DNA of 54,066 nt from Parachlamydiales bacterium (GTDB lineage: Bacteria; Chlamydiota; Chlamydiia; Chlamydiales; Rhabdochlamydiaceae). Below are positions 16,919 through 25,496 of the stretch, piece by piece. Position 1 is the stretch's first letter. The number at the start of each line of letters is the position of its first letter. The DNA is taken from NCBI GenBank assembly GCA_947474635.1, contig CANJJB010000006.1:1-54066 (forward strand), written 5' to 3'. A model generated the notes under the pieces. The model had not been told where the DNA came from. It made no database searches and saw nothing but the letters and a program-made list of their open reading frames with translations. The position numbers and the translations under genes were made by a program.

Positions 16919-18174
16919 TAGACCTCGTAAGGAGCAATAATCATAGATGCGTTATGTCCCCCAAATCCAAAAGCGTTGATAAGAGCTGCTGTCACATTTA
17001 AATCTTGCGCTTTACCTGCAACAATATTTATAGAACCAATCCCCTCTTCAGGCTCATCGACGTTGATGGTGGGATGGATTTTTTTCTTGAGAATTGCCTG
17101 CATGGCAACAACCGCTCCAAAAGCACCTGCCGCTCCCAATGTATGACCGATCATAGATTTGGTAGCATTCACTGCGATAGTATTCATCTGACTACCGAAC
17201 ACTTTTTGTAACCCAAAAATTTCGCACATATCCCCTGTAGGTGTAGAGGTTGCGTGCGCGTTCACATAATTGATTTTTTTCTTGGAAATCCCTGCATCTT
17301 CGATAGCTTTTTCCATACAAAGAGCAACACCTAAGCCATCTTCGCGAGGACTTGTCATGTGATAAGCATCACAATTCACAGATCCACCTAAATACTCTCC
17401 CAGAATAACAGCCCCTCTTTTAAGAGCATGTTCTAGACTCTCGAGCACTAAAACAGCTGAGCCCTCTCCCACGACAAAACCATCTCTTTTCTTATCCCAA
17501 GGGCGCGATGCTTTTGTTGGTTCATCATTTCTCTCAGACAAAGCTTTAATCGCAACAAAACCTGCAACCCCAATGGGATTAAGCGGAGCCTCTGATCCCC
17601 CACAGAGCATCAAATCTGCATCTCCTCTACGGATATGTTCTGCAGCTGCGTTAATAGAGTAGCTACCTGTTGCACACGCTGTTGAAATCGAGTAGTTCGG
17701 CCCCATGAAGCCTACGTCAATGGCTAAAAGAGCCCCGCACATATTGGTGATGATGTAAGGAACAAAAAAGGGCGTAAGCCGCTTAAAGCTCTGCTTTAAA
17801 AGAGTTTCAACCCCATCATAGAAGATGTTCATCCCGCCCATACCAGAACCTATGATAATGCCGCAGCGCTCTTTATTAAGCGTTTCTAGGTTAGGACCTA
17901 AAAGACCTGCATGCTCTAATGCTTTCTTACCAGCTACCATTCCGTAGCGGATATAAGGATCAATGCGTCTTGCTTGCTTTTTATCAATATAGTCGCCCGT
18001 ATCAAAGTTAGGCACGCTTCCCGCAAAGCGCGTTGGATAATCTTCGCAAGGGAACTGGCTAATAGTAGATACCCCGCTTTTTCCATCCAGCAAATCCTGG
18101 TAAAATTGGTCGACATCGTTTCCTAAACAAGAAACAATCCCCATTCCTGTAATAACAACTCTTTTTTTAGTCAT
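16918..18174 (-). CDS. fabF: 3-oxoacyl-[acyl-carrier-protein] synthase II
   Basis: This condensing enzyme of fatty-acid elongation joins malonyl-ACP to acyl-ACP in the cytoplasm. It has 418 residues, the usual length. The catalytic triad is visible: Cys in STACATGSYS, His in NAHATSTPTGD and His in KSMIGHTLGAAG, plus the C-terminal NAFGFGGHNAS loop. It starts at ATG 18174. Downstream the Nudix gene is coupled by a one-base overlap. Upstream, 109 bases away and divergent, is the AAA ATPase gene with its palindromes; in C. trachomatis the next gene on this side is, as I recall, rsfS (ybeB), so the ATPase looks inserted. Confidence 0.97.
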   Translation of the reverse strand: MTKKRVVITGMGIVSCLGNDVDQFYQDLLDGKSGVSTISQFPCEDYPTRFAGSVPNFDTGDYIDKKQARRIDPYIRYGMVAGKKALEHAGLLGPNLETLNKERCGIIIGSGMGGMNIFYDGVETLLKQSFKRLTPFFVPYIITNMCGALLAIDVGFMGPNYSISTACATGSYSINAAAEHIRRGDADLMLCGGSEAPLNPIGVAGFVAIKALSERNDEPTKASRPWDKKRDGFVVGEGSAVLVLESLEHALKRGAVILGEYLGGSVNCDAYHMTSPREDGLGVALCMEKAIEDAGISKKKINYVNAHATSTPTGDMCEIFGLQKVFGSQMNTIAVNATKSMIGHTLGAAGAFGAVVAMQAILKKKIHPTINVDEPEEGIGSINIVAGKAQDLNVTAALINAFGFGGHNASMIIAPYEV

Positions 18175-18237
18175 AAGTAGCTAGAAAGATAGCGCATTAG
18201 GGCAATATTTTTCAATATTTTTAGATTGCAGTAATTG

Positions 18238-18281
18238 GGAGTATACTCCAAATTTAGATACTAAAATATGGAGTATACCCC
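18238..18281 (+). promoter_or_regulatory. Two GTATAC-centred palindromes before the AAA ATPase gene
   Basis: GGAGTATACTCC at 18238-18249 is a perfect 12-bp palindrome. GGAGTATACCCC at 18270-18281 is the same core with one mismatch per arm. The centres are 32 bp apart, about three turns of the helix, and the second copy ends two bases before the likely TTG start. This is the layout expected of a dimeric repressor site, perhaps for autoregulation or for a divergent fabF promoter. The protein that binds is unknown. Confidence 0.55.
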
Positions 18282-18283
18282 AC

Positions 18284-19495
18284 TTGTCCCACTTTATCAG
18301 GGCTACATTTCAACGTCTCATTGAAAGCAGAACCACCCATCATACTAGGTATCTATATCCCTCCTTTAACATAGTTAATCGATTAACGGGGCTGGTAGGG
18401 CCAAGGGGCGTTGGCAAGGCCACTTTGTTGCTTCAATACATTAAAAATAAGCTACTTAATGATGGAAAAGCCTTCTATTTTTCAGCTGATTTGATCTGTT
18501 TTCAACAAGCTAGCCTTCTAGAATTCGTTGGGAACCTGCATTCTGTGGAAGGGTACCAGATCATCTTTATCGACGAAATTCACAAATATCAGGGATGGAA
18601 CCAGGAGCTAAAAAATCTTTATGACTCTTTTCCCTCTCTTAAAATTGTATTTTCAGGCAGTTCCATGCTAGATCTTATCGAAGGCAGTCATGATCTATCT
18701 CGCAGAGCCAAATTGTACCGTTTGCACGGATTATCTTTTAGAGAGTATCTAAATTTTGCCTTAGATCTAAATCTTCAACCGATGTCCTTGGAGGACATAC
18801 TTGAAAATCCAACTGCTTGCTTAAGTCAATTAAAGAAGGTAGACAGGATACTTCCTCATTTTGAAGAGTATCTCAAGCAGGGATATTATCCTTTTGTGTT
18901 TGAAGACCCCCACTCTTACTATGAAAAGATCTCTAGAGTCATTGACAAAACGATATTCGAAGATATTGCTAACTACTACAACCTGAAAACACCCAACCTT
19001 CAATACTTCAAGAGACTATTGACGTACCTTGCCTCTATACCTCCTGGTGACCTAAATATGCACAATTTAGCCAAGAGTTTGGGGATAGATCATAAAACAG
19101 TGGAGCATTATGTAACCATTTTAGCTGCTGTTGGATTGATCAGGGAAATGCGTCCCTATGAGGGAGGCAGCCCTGGCCTGCGCAAACCTTCAAAGATCCT
19201 GCTCAACAACACTAATTTAATCCATACTATGCAGCAGTATCTAGGCGGGCAGCCTTCAAAAGGAATGGAGAGGGAATTGTTTTTTGTGCAATCTCTACAA
19301 AATGCTGATATTGAAGTTTTCTACTCGAAACAAGCTGACTATAGAACAAAAGATGCAGTATTTGAAATTGGTGGAAAAAATAAGACAAGAGATCAGCTTA
19401 AAGGTGTTGACGAGCCTTCTTATTTAGTAAAAGATGACATTCTCCAATCCGTTAAAGGAGATATCCCGCTTTTTCTTTTTGGATTTCTTTATTAA
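18284..19495 (+). CDS. AAA-family ATPase with DUF4143-like C-terminus
   Basis: The 403-residue protein has the AAA_14/DUF4143 layout: NTP-binding segment GLVGPRGVGKATLLLQYIKN (about 37-55), Walker B with IIFIDEIHK, a FSGSS sensor, LHGLSFREYL, then a winged-helix-like segment (LAKSLGIDHKTVEHYVTIL) and a C-terminal domain resembling a nuclease-type fold (ELFFVQSL, EIGGKNK). Such proteins are frequent in archaea and intracellular bacteria; their role is poorly known. The residue after the Walker A Lys is Ala where Thr/Ser normally binds Mg2+. No ATG is available in frame; TTG 18284 is the likely start. The 3' end overlaps rsfS by 44 bases on the other strand. It appears to be an accessory insertion between fabF and rsfS. 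Confidence 0.88.
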   Translation: MSHFIRATFQRLIESRTTHHTRYLYPSFNIVNRLTGLVGPRGVGKATLLLQYIKNKLLNDGKAFYFSADLICFQQASLLEFVGNLHSVEGYQIIFIDEIHKYQGWNQELKNLYDSFPSLKIVFSGSSMLDLIEGSHDLSRRAKLYRLHGLSFREYLNFALDLNLQPMSLEDILENPTACLSQLKKVDRILPHFEEYLKQGYYPFVFEDPHSYYEKISRVIDKTIFEDIANYYNLKTPNLQYFKRLLTYLASIPPGDLNMHNLAKSLGIDHKTVEHYVTILAAVGLIREMRPYEGGSPGLRKPSKILLNNTNLIHTMQQYLGGQPSKGMERELFFVQSLQNADIEVFYSKQADYRTKDAVFEIGGKNKTRDQLKGVDEPSYLVKDDILQSVKGDIPLFLFGFLY

Positions 19496-19850
19496 CGGTG
19501 ACGATTGTCAGGTCGACGATCTTGCCATCTTTCCAGAGCTGTTCAAGTTGGTATTTGTCTCTGAGGCCTGGCTGAAAAAGATGGACCATGATGTCAAAAA
19601 GATCGAGAACTGCCCACTCGCCTTCTTTGACACCTTCTGTATGAAGGGCTGTTTCGCCTATTTTTTCTACCGCCTCTATGATGGCTTTGCCAATTGCACT
19701 CACATGCCGATCGACATTCCCTTCCGCAATGAGCACGTAATCGGTCATGCAAGATACGCCTCGTACGTCAAGGGCTAAAATGTTGATCCCTTTCTTATCA
19801 TAGATGGTTTGAGCAATGAGATTCAAAATAGCGAGAGGATCTCTTGTCAT
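19452..19850 (-). CDS. rsfS: Ribosome silencing factor RsfS (YbeB/Iojap family)
   Basis: This 132-residue protein binds ribosomal protein L14 and blocks joining of the ribosomal subunits when nutrients are short. Family features are clear: ILALDVRGVSCMTDYVLIAE, GNVDRHVSAI, and GEWAVLDLFDIMVHLF with the following DKYQLEQLW. The tail after LEQLW is somewhat long (about 22 residues, ending EKAGYLL) and is read across the 3' end of the AAA gene on the opposite strand, so it may have been changed by that insertion. The start ATG overlaps the nadD stop by 4 bases (ATGA). Confidence 0.95.
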   Translation of the reverse strand: MTRDPLAILNLIAQTIYDKKGINILALDVRGVSCMTDYVLIAEGNVDRHVSAIGKAIIEAVEKIGETALHTEGVKEGEWAVLDLFDIMVHLFQPGLRDKYQLEQLWKDGKIVDLTIVTVNKEIQKEKAGYLL

Positions 19851-20473
19851 ACGTACAATCCATTTTCTTTAATGTACTCTCCTACTTTAATAGGGAGCAG
19901 GTGTCCGCAGTATAGGTTTTTCTTAAGGCGGGCCCGGATGTCTGTGCCGCTGATTTCCATGATCGGTGTTTTAGTAAGTCCTGCTTTCAAAGCGCTGAGA
20001 ACTTTTTTGGGTAGCTCTTTTTTAGAGAGTTCTTCTTCTTGTATCCGCGTTCCGATCAAGGGAGGAGCTAGTTCTACAAGCTCTTCAAAATCTTTCCACA
20101 GGTGGAAATTTTCTAAGGCATCTTCTCCTAAAATCAAATGGTACTCTTTTTCTTTGCCTGCATCCATCTTGATCAGGTACCTAATAGAGTCGATCGTATA
20201 GCAGGGAGCTGTTTTCTGAATTTCAATATCTAAAAATGTAAGCTGAGGAATCGGGCCAATGGCTGCTACAACCATTGCGCGTCTTTGATCTTTTGTTGCA
20301 ACAGGCGGATCTTCTTGTTTATGAGGAGATTGACTGACAGGACAGATGAGCACTTCATCGAGCTTGTGGATTTCTAGCATTTGAATGGCTAAATTGATAT
20401 GACCTATGTGGATAGGGTCGAAAGTACCACCAAAAAAACCGACTTTTTTTACTTTGCTCAAATCACACTCCAC
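19847..20473 (-). CDS. nadD: Nicotinate-nucleotide adenylyltransferase
   Basis: This enzyme adenylates nicotinate mononucleotide to deamido-NAD in NAD synthesis, in the cytoplasm. It has 208 residues. The nucleotidyltransferase start GGTFDPIHIGHINLA carries the (H/T)xGH motif, SPHKQ follows, and EISGTDIRARLKK is the ISSTxIR motif with Gly in place of one Ser. The nadD-rsfS pairing is widespread in bacteria and is kept here with a 4-base overlap. Upstream it overlaps the HAD phosphatase gene by 16 bases. Confidence 0.95.
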   Translation of the reverse strand: MECDLSKVKKVGFFGGTFDPIHIGHINLAIQMLEIHKLDEVLICPVSQSPHKQEDPPVATKDQRRAMVVAAIGPIPQLTFLDIEIQKTAPCYTIDSIRYLIKMDAGKEKEYHLILGEDALENFHLWKDFEELVELAPPLIGTRIQEEELSKKELPKKVLSALKAGLTKTPIMEISGTDIRARLKKNLYCGHLLPIKVGEYIKENGLYV

Positions 20474-21102
20474 TTTCGCAAACGGGCTACTTTTAAAAGT
20501 TTACGGTCAGGATTTACAACAACGGGACATCCAGCCTCTAAGAGAAAAGGCAAATCATGGTAACTGTCAGAATAAGCCGTAATATCTTCTTTAGATAGTT
20601 GAAAACGTAGGGCTAGTTCCGACAAATATGCCGCTTTATTTCTTCCTTCCATTAATTTTGCAATCTTGCACAATCTTCCATCTTTGTCAACTGCGTACTT
20701 GGTTGCCCCCCATTCATCGACTTGAAAAAAGTGGGCTACCGGCTCTACTAAAAAATCAGGAGAATTAGACAAAATAACCGTATAATCCCCTCTTTCTTGA
20801 GCTTTAAATAGCTCTTTCAATGTGGGTAAATAGAGAGAGGAAAATAAATATGCCTCAAGAAAAAGAGTAGCATGCTTTTTTAAAGTAGCAAGGGATCTGC
20901 CTACGAGTATTTTGTTAAACACTTTATGATGCAGCTCTTCAATGGAAAGCAGGGAGAGCTCATGTCTGATTTTGTAACTTACAGAGCATAGCAATTGGTA
21001 GAGAGAAATAATTCTATGTTTATAAAGATGCTTGCAGAATGCATAGCTGCTGTTAGAAGTTAAAAGGGTTTTATCAAGATCAAAGACGGCAAGTTTCAAC
21101 AT
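20458..21102 (-). CDS. HAD-family phosphatase (subclass IB, SerB-like)
   Basis: The 214-residue protein has all HAD motifs: nucleophile FDLDKTLLTSNSS (Asp8, Asp10), motif II ILSNSP, Lys in GRNKAAYL, and motif IV YSDSYHDLPFL. The helical cap (residues about 20-90) and final VVNPDRKLLKVARLRKW match subclass IB enzymes such as phosphoserine phosphatase and the CicA/GPP group. The substrate is not predictable. It overlaps the coiled-coil gene upstream (23 bases) and nadD downstream, so its expression is coupled to both. Confidence 0.9.
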   Translation of the reverse strand: MLKLAVFDLDKTLLTSNSSYAFCKHLYKHRIISLYQLLCSVSYKIRHELSLLSIEELHHKVFNKILVGRSLATLKKHATLFLEAYLFSSLYLPTLKELFKAQERGDYTVILSNSPDFLVEPVAHFFQVDEWGATKYAVDKDGRLCKIAKLMEGRNKAAYLSELALRFQLSKEDITAYSDSYHDLPFLLEAGCPVVVNPDRKLLKVARLRKWSVI

Positions 21103-22516
21103 CTTCTAAATTAGCTATCTTATCTTCTATATCTTCCATAGCAACATTGACTTTATCTAAGCGCGCCTTTTCTGCATCCATCATTTCTCTGTAATGCATA
21201 GCTTGCTCAAAATCAAAGCCAGAACCTGAGAGCGCTTTGCGATAATTTTCTATTTGCGACTTGATCTCGGAGCGCTGAGCCTGTCCTTCTGCTAATCTTT
21301 CACGTAAATAGCCGAGGGATTTTTGCTCATCTAGCGAGAGATTGGATAAGGCTTTCTCTTTTTTATCGAGAATTTTATCTCTCATTTTTTTCAAAAGATT
21401 TTCTAGGAGTTCTTTTTCAGCAGCAGAGAAAGTTAGTCCCTTGACTTTATGCAAAAGTTGCTCGCGAAGTAGAGAAGCCACATCGAGTGGAGTTGTTTCA
21501 ACAGACTCTAAGGCTTGCTGAATTTCACTCCGTAGAGCCTCTAGTTTCTCTCTTTTTTGACGTTGCAGAGCTTCTATCTGTACATTTCTTTCTTCTTGCT
21601 CCTTAGACACCTGCTCTGAGGCTTGCTTGTACCCTTCTCTTTTCTGGAGCTGCTCTTTTTTAAAAGCTTCTTCTCTCTCTCTTAAAAGATCCCAGCACTT
21701 GCTTAAGATAACACGTGTATTGTTAAAACTGTGGGCATCTAATGTAAAATCCTTTGCGATAGCCTGAAAACCTTTGATCTCCGACTTGAGGTTAAAAGTA
21801 GGGAAGCTTGTTTGAGGAGCATCTTCGAATTGCGCCTTAGCAAAAGCTTGTACATCACTTAAAAATAGCTCTGAAACTTGCTTAATTAACTCTTTACGTC
21901 TTGGGAAAACACTGTCGCCAACTTTTGAGAGACGCTCAAAAAACTTGTTCTTGATACGCGCTCTCATCTCGGTTTTGATGATTTCCTTACGGAGATCATT
22001 GATACGGGAGGCCATGGTGTTAAGCCAATGTAACTCTTGTTGCAAAGTATGGTAGAGCTCTTTGTTTTTGGAAAGAGTCTGTACGTAATCCAAAGATACC
22101 TGATAGGGAAGTTGCGCTATAATTTTATCGCGACCTAATAAGTCTTGTTCGAGAGCGTTGATGGCAAGGTCTAGTTGTTCTACGATGAAAGCCGACTGCT
22201 CATCTAATATGTCTTTGAGCTGCTTGCCTTCTGAAGAAATTTCAATGTACTCTTTCCAGAAGCGAGAGCGGGAAGAGGAGTTAAGATTTTCCTTGAAAAA
22301 GGGCAGGCAGACTTTTTTAATCTCCCAAAAGTCCCTAAAGCGGGGGGAAGTTTTTTCGCTAAGCGCCTGTTTCATAAAATCAAGGCTGAGGCGGATCTTC
22401 TCTTCTGGCTTTTTGCATTGACCTAGCGACTCTTGAACTTTGTCAAAAGGAGCCAGCTCTCTTTCTGCTCTTACAGGCAATTGCTCTACGGGCGCGTCTT
22501 CAGTTTCAATACTCAT
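21080..22516 (-). CDS. Coiled-coil protein, conserved-looking, unknown function
   Basis: The 478-residue protein is acidic to neutral, very rich in Glu, Lys, Leu and Gln, with no membrane segment or signal peptide. Heptad-like stretches run through about 120-230 and again 275-478 (for example KEQLQKREGYKQASEQVSK and KEKALSNLSLDEQKSLGYL), so an elongated coiled-coil protein is expected. I know no enzymatic domain here. Its place in front of HAD-nadD-rsfS is, from memory, that of C. trachomatis CT768, also uncharacterised; I offer this only as positional homology. It could be a structural or secreted factor. Confidence 0.75.
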   Translation of the reverse strand: MSIETEDAPVEQLPVRAERELAPFDKVQESLGQCKKPEEKIRLSLDFMKQALSEKTSPRFRDFWEIKKVCLPFFKENLNSSSRSRFWKEYIEISSEGKQLKDILDEQSAFIVEQLDLAINALEQDLLGRDKIIAQLPYQVSLDYVQTLSKNKELYHTLQQELHWLNTMASRINDLRKEIIKTEMRARIKNKFFERLSKVGDSVFPRRKELIKQVSELFLSDVQAFAKAQFEDAPQTSFPTFNLKSEIKGFQAIAKDFTLDAHSFNNTRVILSKCWDLLREREEAFKKEQLQKREGYKQASEQVSKEQEERNVQIEALQRQKREKLEALRSEIQQALESVETTPLDVASLLREQLLHKVKGLTFSAAEKELLENLLKKMRDKILDKKEKALSNLSLDEQKSLGYLRERLAEGQAQRSEIKSQIENYRKALSGSGFDFEQAMHYREMMDAEKARLDKVNVAMEDIEDKIANLEDVETCRL

Positions 22517-22572
22517 ATATTTATTTAAATCCTAGGAAAACAGTCTAATCCAAAGAGTTATTAAGATTAAAG

Positions 22573-22589
22573 CGTAAAATTATTTTACG
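22573..22589. promoter_or_regulatory. Perfect 17-base palindrome between divergent genes
   Basis: CGTAAAAT, one T, then ATTTTACG, in the 146-base gap between the coiled-coil gene and the permease gene, both transcribed away from it. It could be an operator for either gene or a small hairpin. There is no other feature in this gap. Confidence 0.35.
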
Positions 22590-22662
22590 GGCTTTTAAAA
22601 GGAAAAAAGCATAAAATGGGGACCCTGTTTATAGGAAAACCACAAAGGAAAATTCAAAAAAG

Positions 22663-24057
22663 ATGCGCAAACTCAGCGTTTTTAGCTTAGTCATGATGAA
22701 TATTGCTGCCCTAGGAGGCATCAAAACATGGGCACCTATTGCAGAAAGCGGTGTCACAGCTGTGTTTTTTCTACTTTTAGCCACCTTTGTTTTTTTTCTA
22801 CCTGTAGCCCTTATCTCTTCTGAGCTCTCTACAAGCTGGCCCAAATCAGGGGGAGTTTATGTATGGATCAAAGAAGCTTTTGGACATAAATTGGCATTTC
22901 TTGCGCTCTGGCTACTATGGATTGAAAATGTGATTTGGTACCCAACAATTCTCTCTTTTATTGCAGCTGCAATCACTTTTGTCTTTAATCCCGAGCTCAT
23001 TCACAACAAAACCTACATGGTCAGTTTAATTCTCATTCTATTTTGGGGCGCTACCATTGTGAACTTTTTTGGTCTCAGAATCTCCTCTTGGATCAGTAGC
23101 ATAGGAGCTATATGCGGCACTTTTATCCCCAGCTTTCTCATTATTGGACTTGGATCTGTATGGTACTTCCAAGGAAACCCTATCCAGATCTCTTTTTCTA
23201 CGGATAACTTCCTGCCTGATTTTTCTTCCGCTTCCCACCTGATGCTGTTTGCTGGAGTGATCGCCTCTTTTTTAGGCATTGAAATGTCCTCTATCCATGC
23301 AAGTTCTGTGCAAAACCCCACAAAGACCTATTCAAAAGCAATTTTTTTATCAGCATTTTTTGTGGTTGTCTTATCAACTTTAGGAGTATTGACTATTGAA
23401 ATGGTCGTGCCCACATCTGAGCTCTCTTTGAACGCTGGATGCCTGCAAGCTTTTTCATTTTTACTAGGAGCCTTTAATCTCAAAGCCCTTATGCCTTGGA
23501 TTGCTATTATCGTAGCTATCGGCGCTATAGGATCGATGAGCACATGGGTTGTAGGACCGTGCGCGGGATTGATTGCTGCCAGTGAAGAGAATGACCTGCC
23601 ACCCATTCTAAAAAAACTAAACCGTAAAAGAGTCCCCCACAATTTGCTCATCTGCCAGGCTGTTTTAGTCTCTTGCCTCTCTCTTGTCTTTTTATTCATG
23701 CCAAGCATCAATAATGCTTACTGGATGCTGCTTATTTTGACAACGCAGCTCTACCTGATCATGTACATTCTTCTCTTTGCAGCTGCAATCAAACTTAGAT
23801 ACTCATTTCCTGCGCTACCAAGACCTTTTCAAGTCCCTGGAGGAAAAGTAGGCATGTGGATTTTAGCAAGCCTGGGGATCTTAAGTTCTCTTTTTACATT
23901 TGTGATTGCCTTTTTCCCACCTGAAAATATGTCTTCAGAGGCATCTTTTACGTTTACAGCTTTCCTGATCACATCGATACTTGTTCTCTCTGCAGTTCCC
24001 TACGTCAGCAAAAAAATCTTTCAGAAAGAGTCTATCCCAATTCATAATCTTGAATGA
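22663..24057 (+). CDS. Amino-acid permease of the APC superfamily (GadC/glutamate:GABA antiporter-like)
   Basis: This is a 464-residue inner-membrane protein with about 12 hydrophobic segments. The first helix contains MMNIAALGGIKTWAPIAESG and the PKSGGVYVWIKEAFG stretch after helix 2, typical of APC transporters and especially the glutamate/GABA and related antiporter branch. It probably exchanges an amino acid with the host cytosol; the substrate is not readable. The possible Shine-Dalgarno AAAGGAAAA is a little far from ATG 22663. The 3' end overlaps miaA by 26 bases on the other strand. It is divergently arranged from the coiled-coil operon. Confidence 0.9.
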   Translation: MRKLSVFSLVMMNIAALGGIKTWAPIAESGVTAVFFLLLATFVFFLPVALISSELSTSWPKSGGVYVWIKEAFGHKLAFLALWLLWIENVIWYPTILSFIAAAITFVFNPELIHNKTYMVSLILILFWGATIVNFFGLRISSWISSIGAICGTFIPSFLIIGLGSVWYFQGNPIQISFSTDNFLPDFSSASHLMLFAGVIASFLGIEMSSIHASSVQNPTKTYSKAIFLSAFFVVVLSTLGVLTIEMVVPTSELSLNAGCLQAFSFLLGAFNLKALMPWIAIIVAIGAIGSMSTWVVGPCAGLIAASEENDLPPILKKLNRKRVPHNLLICQAVLVSCLSLVFLFMPSINNAYWMLLILTTQLYLIMYILLFAAAIKLRYSFPALPRPFQVPGGKVGMWILASLGILSSLFTFVIAFFPPENMSSEASFTFTAFLITSILVLSAVPYVSKKIFQKESIPIHNLE

Positions 24058-25045
24058 TCATTTCAGCTGCATGGTCAAGGCCCATAGCAGCAATGTCGAC
24101 CCAACGGAAGAGCTCTTCTTTTCTAAACCACGTAAACTGCCTTTTTGCATAACGGCGCGAGGCTTGCTTAAAAAGATCTACAAACTGGCTCCAATCTTCG
24201 ACTGACTGGGAGCTAGTTAAAAAATCTAAACACTGGCGGTACCCGATAGCTTGAGCAGCTGTCGTATTGCTGCGAAGACCTTCTTGATCTAGCCTTTTCA
24301 CTTCCTGCAAAAAGCCATTTGTGAGCATCTGCTCACACCTTGCTTCAATCTTAGGATATAAAATCTCTTTAGGCATATAGACAAACCAACACCGAAAATC
24401 ATACTCATGAGAAATATAGCACGACTTCTCAAAAAAAGAGACTTTTTGATTTGTAAGGGTCATGATTTCAAGAGCGCGTACGATTTTATGGCGATCTCTA
24501 AAAGTAATCGTACCTGCGTATTCAGGATCTAATTTTTTTAACCTTTCATATAGATCAAGAGAGCCTAGAGAATCCATCTCCTCTTCTAGTTTTTCTCTCA
24601 CTTCAGGAACGGACGCTGGCCCGCAGGGCGGTCCGTAGATTAAAGAATGGATATAAAAACCTGTTCCCCCGACTACAATCGGCACATGGTCTCTTGCAAA
24701 AATCTCTTTAAAGGCCTGCATTGCTTCATTGTAAAACTCGACCACATTAAATGTCTCATCAAGATCCCTACTATCGATGAGATGATGGCGAATAGATCCC
24801 TGCTCTGCATTTGTTACCTTAGCCGTTCCGATATCCATCCCTCGATAGACCTGCATCGAATCAGCAGACACGATTTCTCCTCCGATCGCTCTTGCAATCA
24901 TGAGTGACAGATGCGTTTTGCCAACGCCTGTCGGCCCTGCAATCACGATGATTCTCTTTTTTTTATGAAAAGTAGGAGCTCTTGCTTTTAGAGGCAGGTC
25001 AAAACCCTGAATCTTTGATCCTTCAAAGATAAAATTCGAATGCAC
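24032..25045 (-). CDS. miaA: tRNA dimethylallyltransferase
   Basis: This enzyme transfers a dimethylallyl group to A37 of tRNAs reading codons that start with U, in the cytoplasm. It has 337 residues, about 20 longer than E. coli MiaA because of an N-terminal extension before the P-loop (IIVIAGPTGVGKTHLS). Other family stretches: SADSMQVYRGMDIGTAK, VPIVVGGTGFYI, FRDRHKIVRALEI, and AAQAIGYRQCL, with RRYAKRQFTWFR near the end. No in-frame start closer to the P-loop is available. From memory this matches CT766 in the conserved order. Confidence 0.96.
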   Translation of the reverse strand: MHSNFIFEGSKIQGFDLPLKARAPTFHKKKRIIVIAGPTGVGKTHLSLMIARAIGGEIVSADSMQVYRGMDIGTAKVTNAEQGSIRHHLIDSRDLDETFNVVEFYNEAMQAFKEIFARDHVPIVVGGTGFYIHSLIYGPPCGPASVPEVREKLEEEMDSLGSLDLYERLKKLDPEYAGTITFRDRHKIVRALEIMTLTNQKVSFFEKSCYISHEYDFRCWFVYMPKEILYPKIEARCEQMLTNGFLQEVKRLDQEGLRSNTTAAQAIGYRQCLDFLTSSQSVEDWSQFVDLFKQASRRYAKRQFTWFRKEELFRWVDIAAMGLDHAAEMIIQDYELG

Positions 25046-25117
25046 AAGAGCCCATCTGGGGTTAAATGATTGTTATGTACATTAAACACGACGTGGGAAT
25101 TTTTATAATAGAGAAAT

Positions 25118-25348
25118 TTATTGAATGAGTTCAATGCGAACGCGTCTTCCAAATCTTGCTCCCACGATCATAGCAATCGTACGTAGAGCTTTGATAGTCC
25201 TGCCCTGCTTGCCAATGATTTTAGCAACATCGCCCGAAAAAGCTCTGACTTCTATCATTGTCCCTTGATCGCTTTCCACTAATTGAATATCGACAGATTC
25301 AGGTTGATCAACAAGATTTTGAATCAGATATGTAATAAATTCTTTCAT
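25118..25348 (-). CDS. khpA: KH-domain RNA-binding protein KhpA (YlqC family)
   Basis: The 76-residue protein is a single KH domain: VDIQLVESDQGTMIEVRAFS, then the GxxG loop as IIGKQGRTIKALR, ending in the GRRVRIELIQ strand. KhpA binds RNA, often together with KhpB/Jag, and affects small RNAs and cell-wall control in other bacteria. It sits 72 bases upstream of miaA on the same strand. That gap has no clear terminator. Confidence 0.93.
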   Translation of the reverse strand: MKEFITYLIQNLVDQPESVDIQLVESDQGTMIEVRAFSGDVAKIIGKQGRTIKALRTIAMIVGARFGRRVRIELIQ

Positions 25349-25496
25349 AGCCAGTCTTTTTTTTTATTTCCGCTGACAAGAGGATACCAATCGCTCAAAT
25401 TTGAGACAAGATGTTTTTTATTTTGACCACATCAAATTTCTAATATAGAATCCATTTCGTTGGATAAATTTCCCTACAATTTTTAGAAAATTTTTC

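Noticed and set aside
18268-18283. ATG at 18268 as the AAA ATPase start
   Set aside because: It is in another frame and meets a stop after 18 codons; it also lies close to the second palindrome. TTG 18284 is in frame.
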